From NCBI RefSeq assembly GCF_019039035.1, contig NZ_JAHNZT010000016.1:62001-126000 (forward strand): a stretch of 64,000 nucleotides of DNA, written 5' to 3'. Source of the DNA: Citreicoccus inhibens (GTDB taxonomy: Bacteria > Myxococcota > Myxococcia > Myxococcales > Myxococcaceae). This document shows, one piece after another, positions 46,188-54,700 of the stretch. Made by a program: the position numbers and the translations under genes. How positions within the stretch are numbered: the first letter of the stretch is position 1; every line of letters starts with the position of its first letter. The notes beneath the pieces are model-generated. The model made no database searches. It saw only the letters and a list, made by a program, of their open reading frames with translations, and was not told the origin of the DNA.

Positions 46188-49025
46188 TCAGCGCAGCGCC
46201 AGGTAGAGGGAGTCCGCCAGCTCGCCGATGCTCTTGCCGGCCAGCAGCTCCTGGAGGGGAAACTCGACGCGAAGCTCGCTGTGCAGCAGCTTCTTCAACT
46301 CCACGCCCATCAACGAATCGAGGCCCAGCTCGTGCAAAGTCTGCTCGGGCTCGGGGAGCTGGGAAGCGCCCAGCTCGAGCACGCGAGCCACCCGTGCGCG
46401 GAACCAGTCGAGCACCGCCGCGCGACCTTCGTCTCGCGAGCCGCTCCGCACGCGGCGCAGCAGCTCGCGACGCCCACCCGCGTCGCTTCGGGCCGCGTCC
46501 GTGCCGCCCCAGAAGTCCTCGAACAGCGGCGGCAGCGCGTCGCCCGGCAGGCCGCTGATGAACGTGGGCCAGTGAATGGGCATCACCCCCACCGCCGCCG
46601 GCACGGGCCCGAAGATCTGCTCCAACACCGAGAAGGCACGCGCCGCGGGCAGCATGCCCACGCCCTTCTTGCGCATGCGCGCATCCAGGGCCTGGAGGGC
46701 TTCGTCACCCGGCTGCATCCACGCGCTCCAGCTGGAGCTCTGGGCATGTTGTCCCAGGGAGCGGCGGTACTCCGCGAAGCCATCCAAGAAGGCCGTGGCC
46801 GCCAGGTGGTTCGTCTGCCCCGAGCCGCCCAGGAGCGACGTCGAGGATGACAAGGACAGGAAGAAGTCGAGAGGCCGGCCCGCGAGCCAGCGGTGGAGGT
46901 TCCACGCGCCGGCCACCTGCGCCGCGAACACGCGCCCCATGCGCTCCCGCGTCTGGTGCACGAGGATGCCGTCATCCACCTCCATCGCCGCGTGGATGAC
47001 CCCGCGCAAGGGAGGCATGCGCTTGGAGATGCCGGCCATCACGAAGTCGAGGTCCGAGTCCACCGAGACGCCCGCGAGCGAGACGATGGTCGCGCCTCGG
47101 GCGCGCATCTCGCCCACCTCCTGGGTGGAGACGTCGCTGGCGCGCTTGCGCCCGAGCAACACGAGGTGGCGCGCGCCGTGCTCCACCATCCACCGGGCCA
47201 CCATCAACCCGAGACCGCCGAGTCCGCCCGTCACGAGGTAGGTGGCGTCCGCGCGGAACGCCCCTCGCCCCACGCCCTCCCAATCCCACTGGCGATGACG
47301 CATGAGCCGCAGCACGTGGCGGCCCCCGTCGCGGAACAGGACCTGATCCTCGCGCGAGCCGGCGCGCAGCTCCGTCCAGAGCGCGAGCGCGGCGGACTCG
47401 GCATCCCGGTTGGGGTCGAGGTCCACGCGACGGCAATCCAGCTCGGGATGCTCATACGCGATGGCCTTGCTCAGCCCCCACAGCGGAGCGCCCAGCAGGC
47501 CGGGCAGCTCGCCCCGCTCCTCCAGGCGCTGCGCGCCGCGGGTGACGACCCAGAGCGAGGGTGACGCGGCGCCGCTCTTGAGCAGCGCCTGCGTGAGGTA
47601 CAGCACCGCGCCGCACCCATCGAGCGACTCATCCTGAAGCTCGAGGACCGACATCGCTTCTGGCCGGGGCGCATCCAGGTTCCACAGGTACACCGCATGC
47701 GACGGCGCGATGCCGGCCGCGGTGAGCGACGCCATGAGTTGATGGAAGGACTCGGGCGCTCGCGCGGAGACCTCGTGTCCACCCGCGCCATCCGCTCGGT
47801 ACGCCGCACCAGGGCGCACGAGCGTGCAGCGCCCGCCGGCGGCTTCGATGTGTCGGGCCAGCGCCTCCGCCACGCCGCCCCGGTCCGCGAAGAGCAGACA
47901 GTGGACGGGCGTGGGCGCGACCTCCACCTCGGGCTCGCGCGCGCGCTCGGAGGCGGGCCGCCAGCGCGGCGCGTACAACCACGTGTGCGGCAGCTCCGCG
48001 TAGCGCGGGGCATGCATGAGCCGCTCGCGGTTCTGCGCTTCGAGCTGGGACGGCTCCAGCGAGGACTGCTTGCGCGCGGTCAACAGCAGGTACGAGACGG
48101 CGTCTCCCGCGAGCAGGCCCGCGAGCGCCTCGTGGGCCCGCGCGACCTCGGTCCGGACGTCATCCTGGGCCCAGCCCAGTCGCTGCAGCTGCGCGTCCAG
48201 CCCCGGCGCGTGGAGGTAGTTGGCGGCCTCGCGCGCCGCGTCCACGCAGTCCTCGATGAGGAAGCCCTGGGCCGAGAGGTCCGCGCACAGCTCGTCGAGG
48301 AGCGGCAGCCCCAGCCGCTCGACGTGAGGCAGCGACAGGCGGGTGCGAAGGAAGAGGTCGCCCAGGACAAGCTGGCCCCCTTCCTTCACCCGCCCGCCCA
48401 GCGCGGCGAAGAGCGCCGAGCGGTCCTCTGTCTGGCGCAGCGCCTCCAACCCGAAGGCCAGATCGAACGGCTCCCCCGCGCGCTCCCCTCCGAGCGCCTC
48501 GGTGGTGATGGCGACGCGCTCCTCGAGGCCGTGGCTGCGCACGAGTTGGCGCGTGGCCTCCACCTCGGCGGCGGAGGAGGCCTGACCGACGAGGTGGCGC
48601 GTCGCCGTGCGGCGGGCGAGCGCGACGAGTTCCTGCCCCTGCCCTGCTCCGAAGCCCAGGATGCGCTCGCAGCGCGTGAGGTCTACGTTGCGGAAGAGCG
48701 CGCCCCGCAGCTCTCGGTGGGCTTCCGCCAGAAGCACGGCCTGCGCCCCCGAGGCCGCGCCGCGCGCCGCATCCAGCCAGGAGAACGCGGGGATGACCTC
48801 CCCGAGCAAGGCGAGCGTGGGGAACGCGCCCACCGTGCCGCCGCCCTGCTCCGCCTGGGCGCGGAAGAACGCGTCCAGCGTGAGCGCGCGGCCCCGAGCG
48901 CTGGGCGCCTCGTTGGACGTCGCGGTCCCGCGAGACTTCAGCGCCAACTCCAACAACGCGCGTCTCTCGGGTGATAGCGCGGCGAGCCGCTCCGCGAGAA
49001 TCCGGCCCGTTCCCTCGTGTGCCAT
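46188..49025 (-). CDS. PKS protein: methyltransferase-like, catalytically dead KR, ACP (no KS or AT)
   Basis: 945 residues. A short helical docking start (LAALSPERRALLELALKSRG) is followed by a methyltransferase-like domain about 60-320, with the SAM-loop relative ILGFGAGQGQELVALA. A structural KR half about 370-560 comes next, then a KR-fold about 595-770. In the KR the cofactor loop TGGLGGLG is intact, but catalytic Tyr is His740 (GQTNHLAATAF) and catalytic Lys is Gln703 (AAQVAGAWNL), so ketoreduction is unlikely. ACP about 870-940 with GLDSL (Ser904). The absence of KS and AT makes it a partial module that must work with another protein. The GxGxG loop of the methyltransferase is also not canonical. 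Confidence 0.85.
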   Translation of the reverse strand: MAHEGTGRILAERLAALSPERRALLELALKSRGTATSNEAPSARGRALTLDAFFRAQAEQGGGTVGAFPTLALLGEVIPAFSWLDAARGAASGAQAVLLAEAHRELRGALFRNVDLTRCERILGFGAGQGQELVALARRTATRHLVGQASSAAEVEATRQLVRSHGLEERVAITTEALGGERAGEPFDLAFGLEALRQTEDRSALFAALGGRVKEGGQLVLGDLFLRTRLSLPHVERLGLPLLDELCADLSAQGFLIEDCVDAAREAANYLHAPGLDAQLQRLGWAQDDVRTEVARAHEALAGLLAGDAVSYLLLTARKQSSLEPSQLEAQNRERLMHAPRYAELPHTWLYAPRWRPASERAREPEVEVAPTPVHCLLFADRGGVAEALARHIEAAGGRCTLVRPGAAYRADGAGGHEVSARAPESFHQLMASLTAAGIAPSHAVYLWNLDAPRPEAMSVLELQDESLDGCGAVLYLTQALLKSGAASPSLWVVTRGAQRLEERGELPGLLGAPLWGLSKAIAYEHPELDCRRVDLDPNRDAESAALALWTELRAGSREDQVLFRDGGRHVLRLMRHRQWDWEGVGRGAFRADATYLVTGGLGGLGLMVARWMVEHGARHLVLLGRKRASDVSTQEVGEMRARGATIVSLAGVSVDSDLDFVMAGISKRMPPLRGVIHAAMEVDDGILVHQTRERMGRVFAAQVAGAWNLHRWLAGRPLDFFLSLSSSTSLLGGSGQTNHLAATAFLDGFAEYRRSLGQHAQSSSWSAWMQPGDEALQALDARMRKKGVGMLPAARAFSVLEQIFGPVPAAVGVMPIHWPTFISGLPGDALPPLFEDFWGGTDAARSDAGGRRELLRRVRSGSRDEGRAAVLDWFRARVARVLELGASQLPEPEQTLHELGLDSLMGVELKKLLHSELRVEFPLQELLAGKSIGELADSLYLALR

Positions 49026-49115
49026 CCCGACTGCCTCCTCACTGGACGCCTCGCGTGGGGCGCAGGGCTCCCACGGGGCGAAAGAACGTCGTGGTCGTTC
49101 AACAGCGCGCTGGCG

Positions 49116-49547
49116 CTAGGTGAGCTTGATCTTCTCCGGCGCGGTGGCCGGAACAGGCGCGGCGGGCTTCGGCTGCGCCGGGGCTTGCGCCTGGGGATGG
49201 GCCTCGCCCTGCTTGGGCTCCTGGCCGCGCGCGCGCGTGGCCTCCTCCATCAGCTGCTTGAGGGTCTTCATGCGAGGGCTGAGGCGCCGATCACCGCCGG
49301 CCTCGCTGCCCTGCGAGCGCGCGTCATCCTGGATGGCCGTGTCGATGTGCTCCAGCTCGTGAATCTGCGCGTCGAGCAGGTGCGACACCCCCTGAAGGAA
49401 ATCCCGCTTGGCGCGATAGAGCTGCTGCACGAAGCCGCGCCCTCCTGGGATGACAGCGTCGACGAAGCCGGCGACCTGCGCCCCTTCCTCGGGCTGGGTC
49501 TCCAGTCGAAAGAACCCCTTGGGCAAACGCTTGTTCTGCGAAGTCAT
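49116..49547 (-). CDS. Small helical protein of unknown function in the PKS/NRPS operon
   Basis: 143 residues. Residues 20-65 form amphipathic helices (VAGFVDAVIPGGRGFVQQLY, RAKRDFLQGVSHLLDAQIHE), residues 80-105 a basic helix, and residues 106-143 a Gln/Pro/Ala-rich disordered tail. Its ATG overlaps the ArsA stop (ATGA), so the pair is translationally coupled. I do not recognise the family. The pattern resembles surface-coat or phasin-like proteins, but that is only an impression. 90 bases separate it from the next gene. Confidence 0.75.
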   Translation of the reverse strand: MTSQNKRLPKGFFRLETQPEEGAQVAGFVDAVIPGGRGFVQQLYRAKRDFLQGVSHLLDAQIHELEHIDTAIQDDARSQGSEAGGDRRLSPRMKTLKQLMEEATRARGQEPKQGEAHPQAQAPAQPKPAAPVPATAPEKIKLT

Positions 49548-50617
49548 GTGTCTCTCCTCTCGTGTTGAAAGCTCACCGTCAGTCTGTTCCCTTCCAGCCG
49601 GGCTCCCGTGGTTGCCAACGAGGCAATCATTCGCGGAAGCAAGACATTTCGCCGGAAGTCACCCACCTGGATGACCAGCTCCGACTCACGACGCGAGAGA
49701 TTGATTTCGTCTCGGGTCGTGAACGGCAGATGGATCTCCAGGCAATACACATCCACCGCGTCCTTGCGGATCCCCAGCGCGGGCGAGGTGACGCGGGCCC
49801 CGGTGGGGTCCTCGTCCGCGTGCAGCAGTCGCGCGAAGGCCATGAGCGCGTCCGGGCCCACGACCTCGGCGGACTGCCGGGGCACTTCGACGACTTGCAG
49901 CGGCTCGACCTGCGCCTGAAGCGCCCGAGCCAGGCCCTCCGCCGGAGCCGCGCCGAGGTGGTTGACCACCAGGCCGTCCACGCAGAGCCCCTGGAGACAG
50001 AAGGCCGAGTACGCCCGACGCACCTCCTCGACGGCGCCGGCGCGGGGGGCCGTCACGAGGCGAAGGGTGGTCACCTCGGGGTCGCGCAGCAGCACTTCGA
50101 GCGCGCTCAGGCGGTCGCGAACCCGGGCGAGGGCTTCGACATTGCCCCGAGCCCAGCGCACGCTCCGCTCCGGGCCCGCCCAGCGCCGCACGAACCAGCT
50201 CAGCGAGGCCGGGCCGCTCACGAAGCGCAGCGCCGCGCCGAGCGAGGGCCCGTCCACGATGATCAACGCGTAGCGCCCCGAGCGAACGTGCTCCTCCAGG
50301 AGGAGCAGCGCGAGCAGCTCATCCAGCCCCGGCGCGAGCGCCACCTCGTCCGCCGTCACCCCCTCCAGGCCCCCACCCAGGAGCGTGGCGATGTCGCCCC
50401 GCCCCTCGTTCCAGCCACGCGCCAGCTCGGCGTGGACGTCGAGGGTCTGGATGTCCAGGTGCGCGTCCGGGCCGAGCACGTCGCGAAGTCCTCGCGATTG
50501 ATCGAAGGACAGCACCAGCGTCCGCGTGCCTCGGCGCGAGGCGGCGAGGCCGGTCGCGGCCGCCACGGTTGTCTTTCCGACTCCGCCACTTCCCGTGACA
50601 AGGATGATGCGCGTCAT
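49544..50617 (-). CDS. ArsA/Get3-family ATPase
   Basis: 357 residues from the ATG at 50617 with AGGAG 8 bases upstream; a GTG at 50641 is an alternative. Deviant Walker A loop VTGSGGVGKTTVAAATGLAA, switch-like DQSRGLRDVLG, DGPSLGAALRFVSGP, and a C-terminal strand-rich domain ending ESELVIQVGDFRRNVLLPRM, which is the ArsA-HSP20-like end piece. Proteins of this group dimerise on ATP and move metalloids or hydrophobic proteins; the function in a biosynthetic operon is unknown. It follows patatin by 46 bases and overlaps the small helical gene. Confidence 0.88.
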   Translation of the reverse strand: MTRIILVTGSGGVGKTTVAAATGLAASRRGTRTLVLSFDQSRGLRDVLGPDAHLDIQTLDVHAELARGWNEGRGDIATLLGGGLEGVTADEVALAPGLDELLALLLLEEHVRSGRYALIIVDGPSLGAALRFVSGPASLSWFVRRWAGPERSVRWARGNVEALARVRDRLSALEVLLRDPEVTTLRLVTAPRAGAVEEVRRAYSAFCLQGLCVDGLVVNHLGAAPAEGLARALQAQVEPLQVVEVPRQSAEVVGPDALMAFARLLHADEDPTGARVTSPALGIRKDAVDVYCLEIHLPFTTRDEINLSRRESELVIQVGDFRRNVLLPRMIASLATTGARLEGNRLTVSFQHERRDT

Positions 50618-50663
50618 TCCACGGCTCCTGTGTTCACTCACGCTCGGGGACGGTTCGCGGTCT

Positions 50664-51764
50664 TCAGCCCACCGCGGGCGCGGGTTGGGTCCCCGCGGCG
50701 GCGTCTCCCAGCCAGCCGGAGCGCTGCAACCACTGGCGCGTGCGCTGGAGGAGATCCTGGGTGGACTGCTGGCTCAGCAGTTGGACGAGCACCTTGTCGA
50801 CCTGCTCCAGGTCGGTGGCGGACAGGCTCTTCTCCACCGGAGGATTCAGCCGGAGGTACTGCTTCCGGAGGATCATCCGGCACTGGTAGTGCACGGCGTC
50901 CGAGCCGGCATCGAGCAGCATCTTCACCAGGACCATGGGGTCGCGCAGGTCGAGCAGCCACTCACTGAAGCCCCAGTTGGCCGTCCCGTCCCGGAACTTG
51001 GGGTCGAGGTAGCTGGGCATGACGCCATTGCCCATGGACAGCAGCAGGATGTTGCTCAGGTCGGGCGCCTCCGACTCCAGCGTCTCCAGCTTCTCGTGTT
51101 TGCTCTTGCGAGACGCGTCGTTGATGACCTGCGCGAGCCCGATGAGCGAGGGGTTGTTCGCATACACCCCGCCATCCACGTAGCCGCTGCCCTTCTCCCG
51201 GAGGCCCTGGTAGATGGGATACGACATGGGCGGCGAGCCGCTGCGCATCAAGACATCCACCACCAGCTCGTTCATGTCCGGGTCGTTCTCCGAACCCGTG
51301 TTGTGAAACACCTTGGCCTTCCAGGCGCGCACGACACCCCGGTTGCCGTCGAGTTGGAACGAGGGGATGACGACCTTGCGCTTCAGGTCCCCCAGCTTCA
51401 GGTTGGGCCCGAAGTAGCTGGAGAAGAAGTCGCGCATGTAGCTCGAATCCAACAGCGAGCTGCCTCCCATCAGCGCCCGGACGGTGCGAGCCAGGGAGAC
51501 ACCCTTCTTGTTCATGGAGACGACCTCACCCCAGAACTGGAGACACTTGTCGAAGGCGCGGTCCGGGTCCTGCTCGCTGGCGAAGAACGCGGCGTTGAAC
51601 GAGCCCGCGGAGGTGCCAACGAACATGTCCACCTGGTTGAGCAGTGCTCGTGAGTCTCCACTCTCGTCAAGCAGCTGGCGCAACGCGCCCAGCATGCCTG
51701 CCGAGACATACCCCTCGCCCCCAGACACGGGCGTTCCATCCAATGCGAGAATCCGGTGCGGCAT
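50664..51764 (-). CDS. Patatin-like phospholipase/acyl hydrolase
   Basis: 366 residues from the ATG at 51764, overlapping the NRPS stop (TGATG) with an AAGGAGGT ribosome-binding site, so the two are translationally coupled. The nucleophile motif is VDMFVGTSAGSFNAAFF and the catalytic Asp is in GYVDGGVYANNPSLIGLAQV. The oxyanion region is LALDGTPVSGGEGYVSAGML, lacking the usual GGGxRG form. No signal peptide. It could hydrolyse a lipid or cleave an acyl chain or ester from the natural product. The C-terminus is a helical, Gln-rich extension. Confidence 0.88.
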   Translation of the reverse strand: MPHRILALDGTPVSGGEGYVSAGMLGALRQLLDESGDSRALLNQVDMFVGTSAGSFNAAFFASEQDPDRAFDKCLQFWGEVVSMNKKGVSLARTVRALMGGSSLLDSSYMRDFFSSYFGPNLKLGDLKRKVVIPSFQLDGNRGVVRAWKAKVFHNTGSENDPDMNELVVDVLMRSGSPPMSYPIYQGLREKGSGYVDGGVYANNPSLIGLAQVINDASRKSKHEKLETLESEAPDLSNILLLSMGNGVMPSYLDPKFRDGTANWGFSEWLLDLRDPMVLVKMLLDAGSDAVHYQCRMILRKQYLRLNPPVEKSLSATDLEQVDKVLVQLLSQQSTQDLLQRTRQWLQRSGWLGDAAAGTQPAPAVG

Positions 51765-54700
51765 CACGCGACCTCCTTCGAGGAAGAACCGGTCCACTGA
51801 GTCAAGGTGGGCTCGGTGCGGCGGGGTTCTTGTCTGGCGAGCGCGACGGCCACCTCATCCAGACAGTTCTGCAGGTGTTGCGCGAGGACCGTCACGTTCC
51901 GCTCATCCATGATGAGTGTCATGTGATTGCCCGGCACGCTGATGACTTCCACGCCGGAGCGCGCGAAGCGGCGCACGCTCTCGACGAGTGAATCCTTGCC
52001 CGGACGCGACGGCCCCGCGCGGAACAACGTCGCGTGGCCTTCGTACGAGGAGAAGGTGTACGAGCGCTCCGCCCGCAGGGTGACGAGCATGTTTCGCGCG
52101 GTGCGCCGCACGTCGCGGAGGAAGCGCCGGAGGTAGCTGCGATGGCCGTCCGAGTCGCGGCGGAGCAGCTCGCCTGGAGCGTCCGGCAGGCTGATGCCCA
52201 TCCACTCGCCCACCAGCTTCAGGCTCGCGTAGTCCCGCGGCAGCGGCGTCTGGACCAGCACCTTCACGAGCTGAGAGCCCGTGCTGACGGCTTCCTTCAC
52301 ATCATGGCTGTCCTGAGCGGCCTTGCGGTCCAGAGAGGCGCCGTCAATCAAGGCCAGCAGCGCGACGTGCTCACCCTGGGCCTCGAGTTGACGCGCCATC
52401 TCGCAAGCGACGATGCCGCCGTAGGACCACCCCGCGATGCGGTACGGCCCTTGAGGCTGGACCTGCCGCATGCCCGCCACGAAGAGCGCGGCCGTCTCCT
52501 CGATGGAAGCCAGGGCCGGCTTCTCGTCCGTGACGCCGGGCATCTGAAAGCCATACAGCGGCTGCTCCGGAGACAGGTGGCGCGCGAGTGAGACATACAC
52601 GGCGGGACTGCCCGCGGACGGCGGCGTGCAGAAGATTGGCGACTTGCTGCCCCAGGGCTTGAGCGCGACGATGCAGTCGGGCAGTCGCACCGCGAGCGCG
52701 GTCGGGCGGTCCGCGCGCGTGAGCCACTGCGCGAGGCCCTCGATGGTCGGGCGCTCGAAGATCTCGTTGAGCGGCACGTCCACGCCGAGCGCGCTCCGGA
52801 TGCGCGCGATGAGCTGGATGGCCAGCAGGGAGTGTCCTCCCAGCTCGAAGAAGCTCGCATCGGGGGCCACCGCGTCGAGCCCGAGCAGCTCGCGGAACAG
52901 CGGCTCCAGCTGGCGCTCCATCTCGGTGCGGGCCTCCGAGCGAACCCCCAGGCTGGCATCGCGCGGACGGGGCGCAGGCAACGCCTTGCGGTCGACCTTG
53001 CCGCTGGGCGTGAGCGGCAGCTCCGGCAACACCAGGAAGCTCGACGGCCACATGTACTCGGGTAGCTGTCCCTGGAGGAATCGGCGCAGCGACACATCCA
53101 GGTCCTCGGCGTCGCCCGGCCTCGGAGGCGTGGGCTGGACGTAAGCCACCAGGCGCGGCGACTCCCCCGTCGCGCGGTGCAGCACCACCGCCGCGTGGAC
53201 CACCTGCGGATGACGGGCGAGCGCGGACTCGACCTCGCCGGACTCCACGCGGTGGCCGCGAATCTTGAGCTGATCATCCAGCCGGCCCAGGTACTCGATG
53301 TTCCCGTCAGGCAGGTGCCGCGCCACGTCACCGGTGCGGTACAGGCGGGAGCCGGACTGCCCGGGCAGCTCGCCTGCGAAGGGATTGGGGACGAACCGCT
53401 CGGCCGTCAGGTCCGGACGCCCGAGATAGCCTCGCGCCAGTCCCGCGCCCGCGATGTACAGCTCACCGGGCACGCCTGGGGGCACCAACTGTCCGTGGCG
53501 ATCCAGGATGTAGAGCTGGGTGTGGGTGATGGGACGGCCAATGGGGATGCGCTCCGGAAGCGGCGCGCCCGTGGAGGGCACGTCGTAGAACGAGCAGGCC
53601 ACCGCGGCCTCGGTAGGGCCGTACTCGTTGATGACGCGCGTGGAGAGGCCCAGCTCCCGCCAGCGCGCGAGGTCCCCGCCGTGGAGCCCCTCGCCGCCGA
53701 GGACGACCGCGTGCGTGCGCTCCAACACCTCGCGAGCGCGGCCCAGGCCCTCGAACGCCCTCAGGTGCGAGGGCGTCATCTTGATGAAGCTCAGCCCCTG
53801 CTCGGGGTACTCGCGCGAGGCCAGCAGCTCCAGCTCCTGTCCGCGAGGGAGCAGGAACAAGGCGCGCCCCGTCAACAGCGGCGCGAAGAGGCTGGTGAGC
53901 GTGCCATCGAAGCTGATGGAGCCCAGCACCGGGCTGCCCGCCCCCCGGGGGAGTCGGTACGCCTCCGCGCTCCATCGCAGGTAATTGACGATGCTCGCGT
54001 GCGTCACCTGGGTGCCCTTGGGCTGCCCGGTGGAGCCCGAGGTGTAGAGGATGTATGCGAGGTTCTCCGCGGTGACGTCGCGGCGCAGGCGGCGCCCCGT
54101 GGCGCTCGGCAGGCCCGTGCCCTCGTCATCGAGGTGAACGACCGTGAGGCCTTCCGCGCCGGGGACTTCGCCCGAGGTGAGCAGGACGTGCGGACGCGCG
54201 TCCGTCAGGATCCGGCGCAGACGCTCAGGGGCTTCGTCAGGGTCCAACGGGAGGAACGCGCCGCCGGCCTTGAGCACCGCGAGCAGGCCGACGATCAGCC
54301 GAGGCGCGCGCTCCAGGCAGACCCCCACCACCGCCTCCGGCCCCACGCCCAAGGTCTGCAGATGCGCGGCGAGTCGATCGCTCTGCTGATCCAACTCACC
54401 ATAGGTGAGTTCCCAATCCCCCATGACCAGGGCGCACGCATCCGGGGTGCGCTCCGCGCGGGCTTCGAAGAGCGCGTGCAGGCACTCCGCGCGAGGCGGC
54501 GCGGCGCGGGTGTCGTTCCACTCGAGGAGCACGCGGGCCCGCTCGGCCACCGGCAACAGCGGCAGCTCGGTGACCGGGCGGTGCGGCTCCGTCACCAGCG
54601 CCCGCATCAGCGTGAGGAAGCACGCCACGTAGCGCTGGATGGTGTCCCGCTCGAACAGCTCGCGATTGAAGACGATGCGCCCGGTCAGTCGTTCGCCGTG

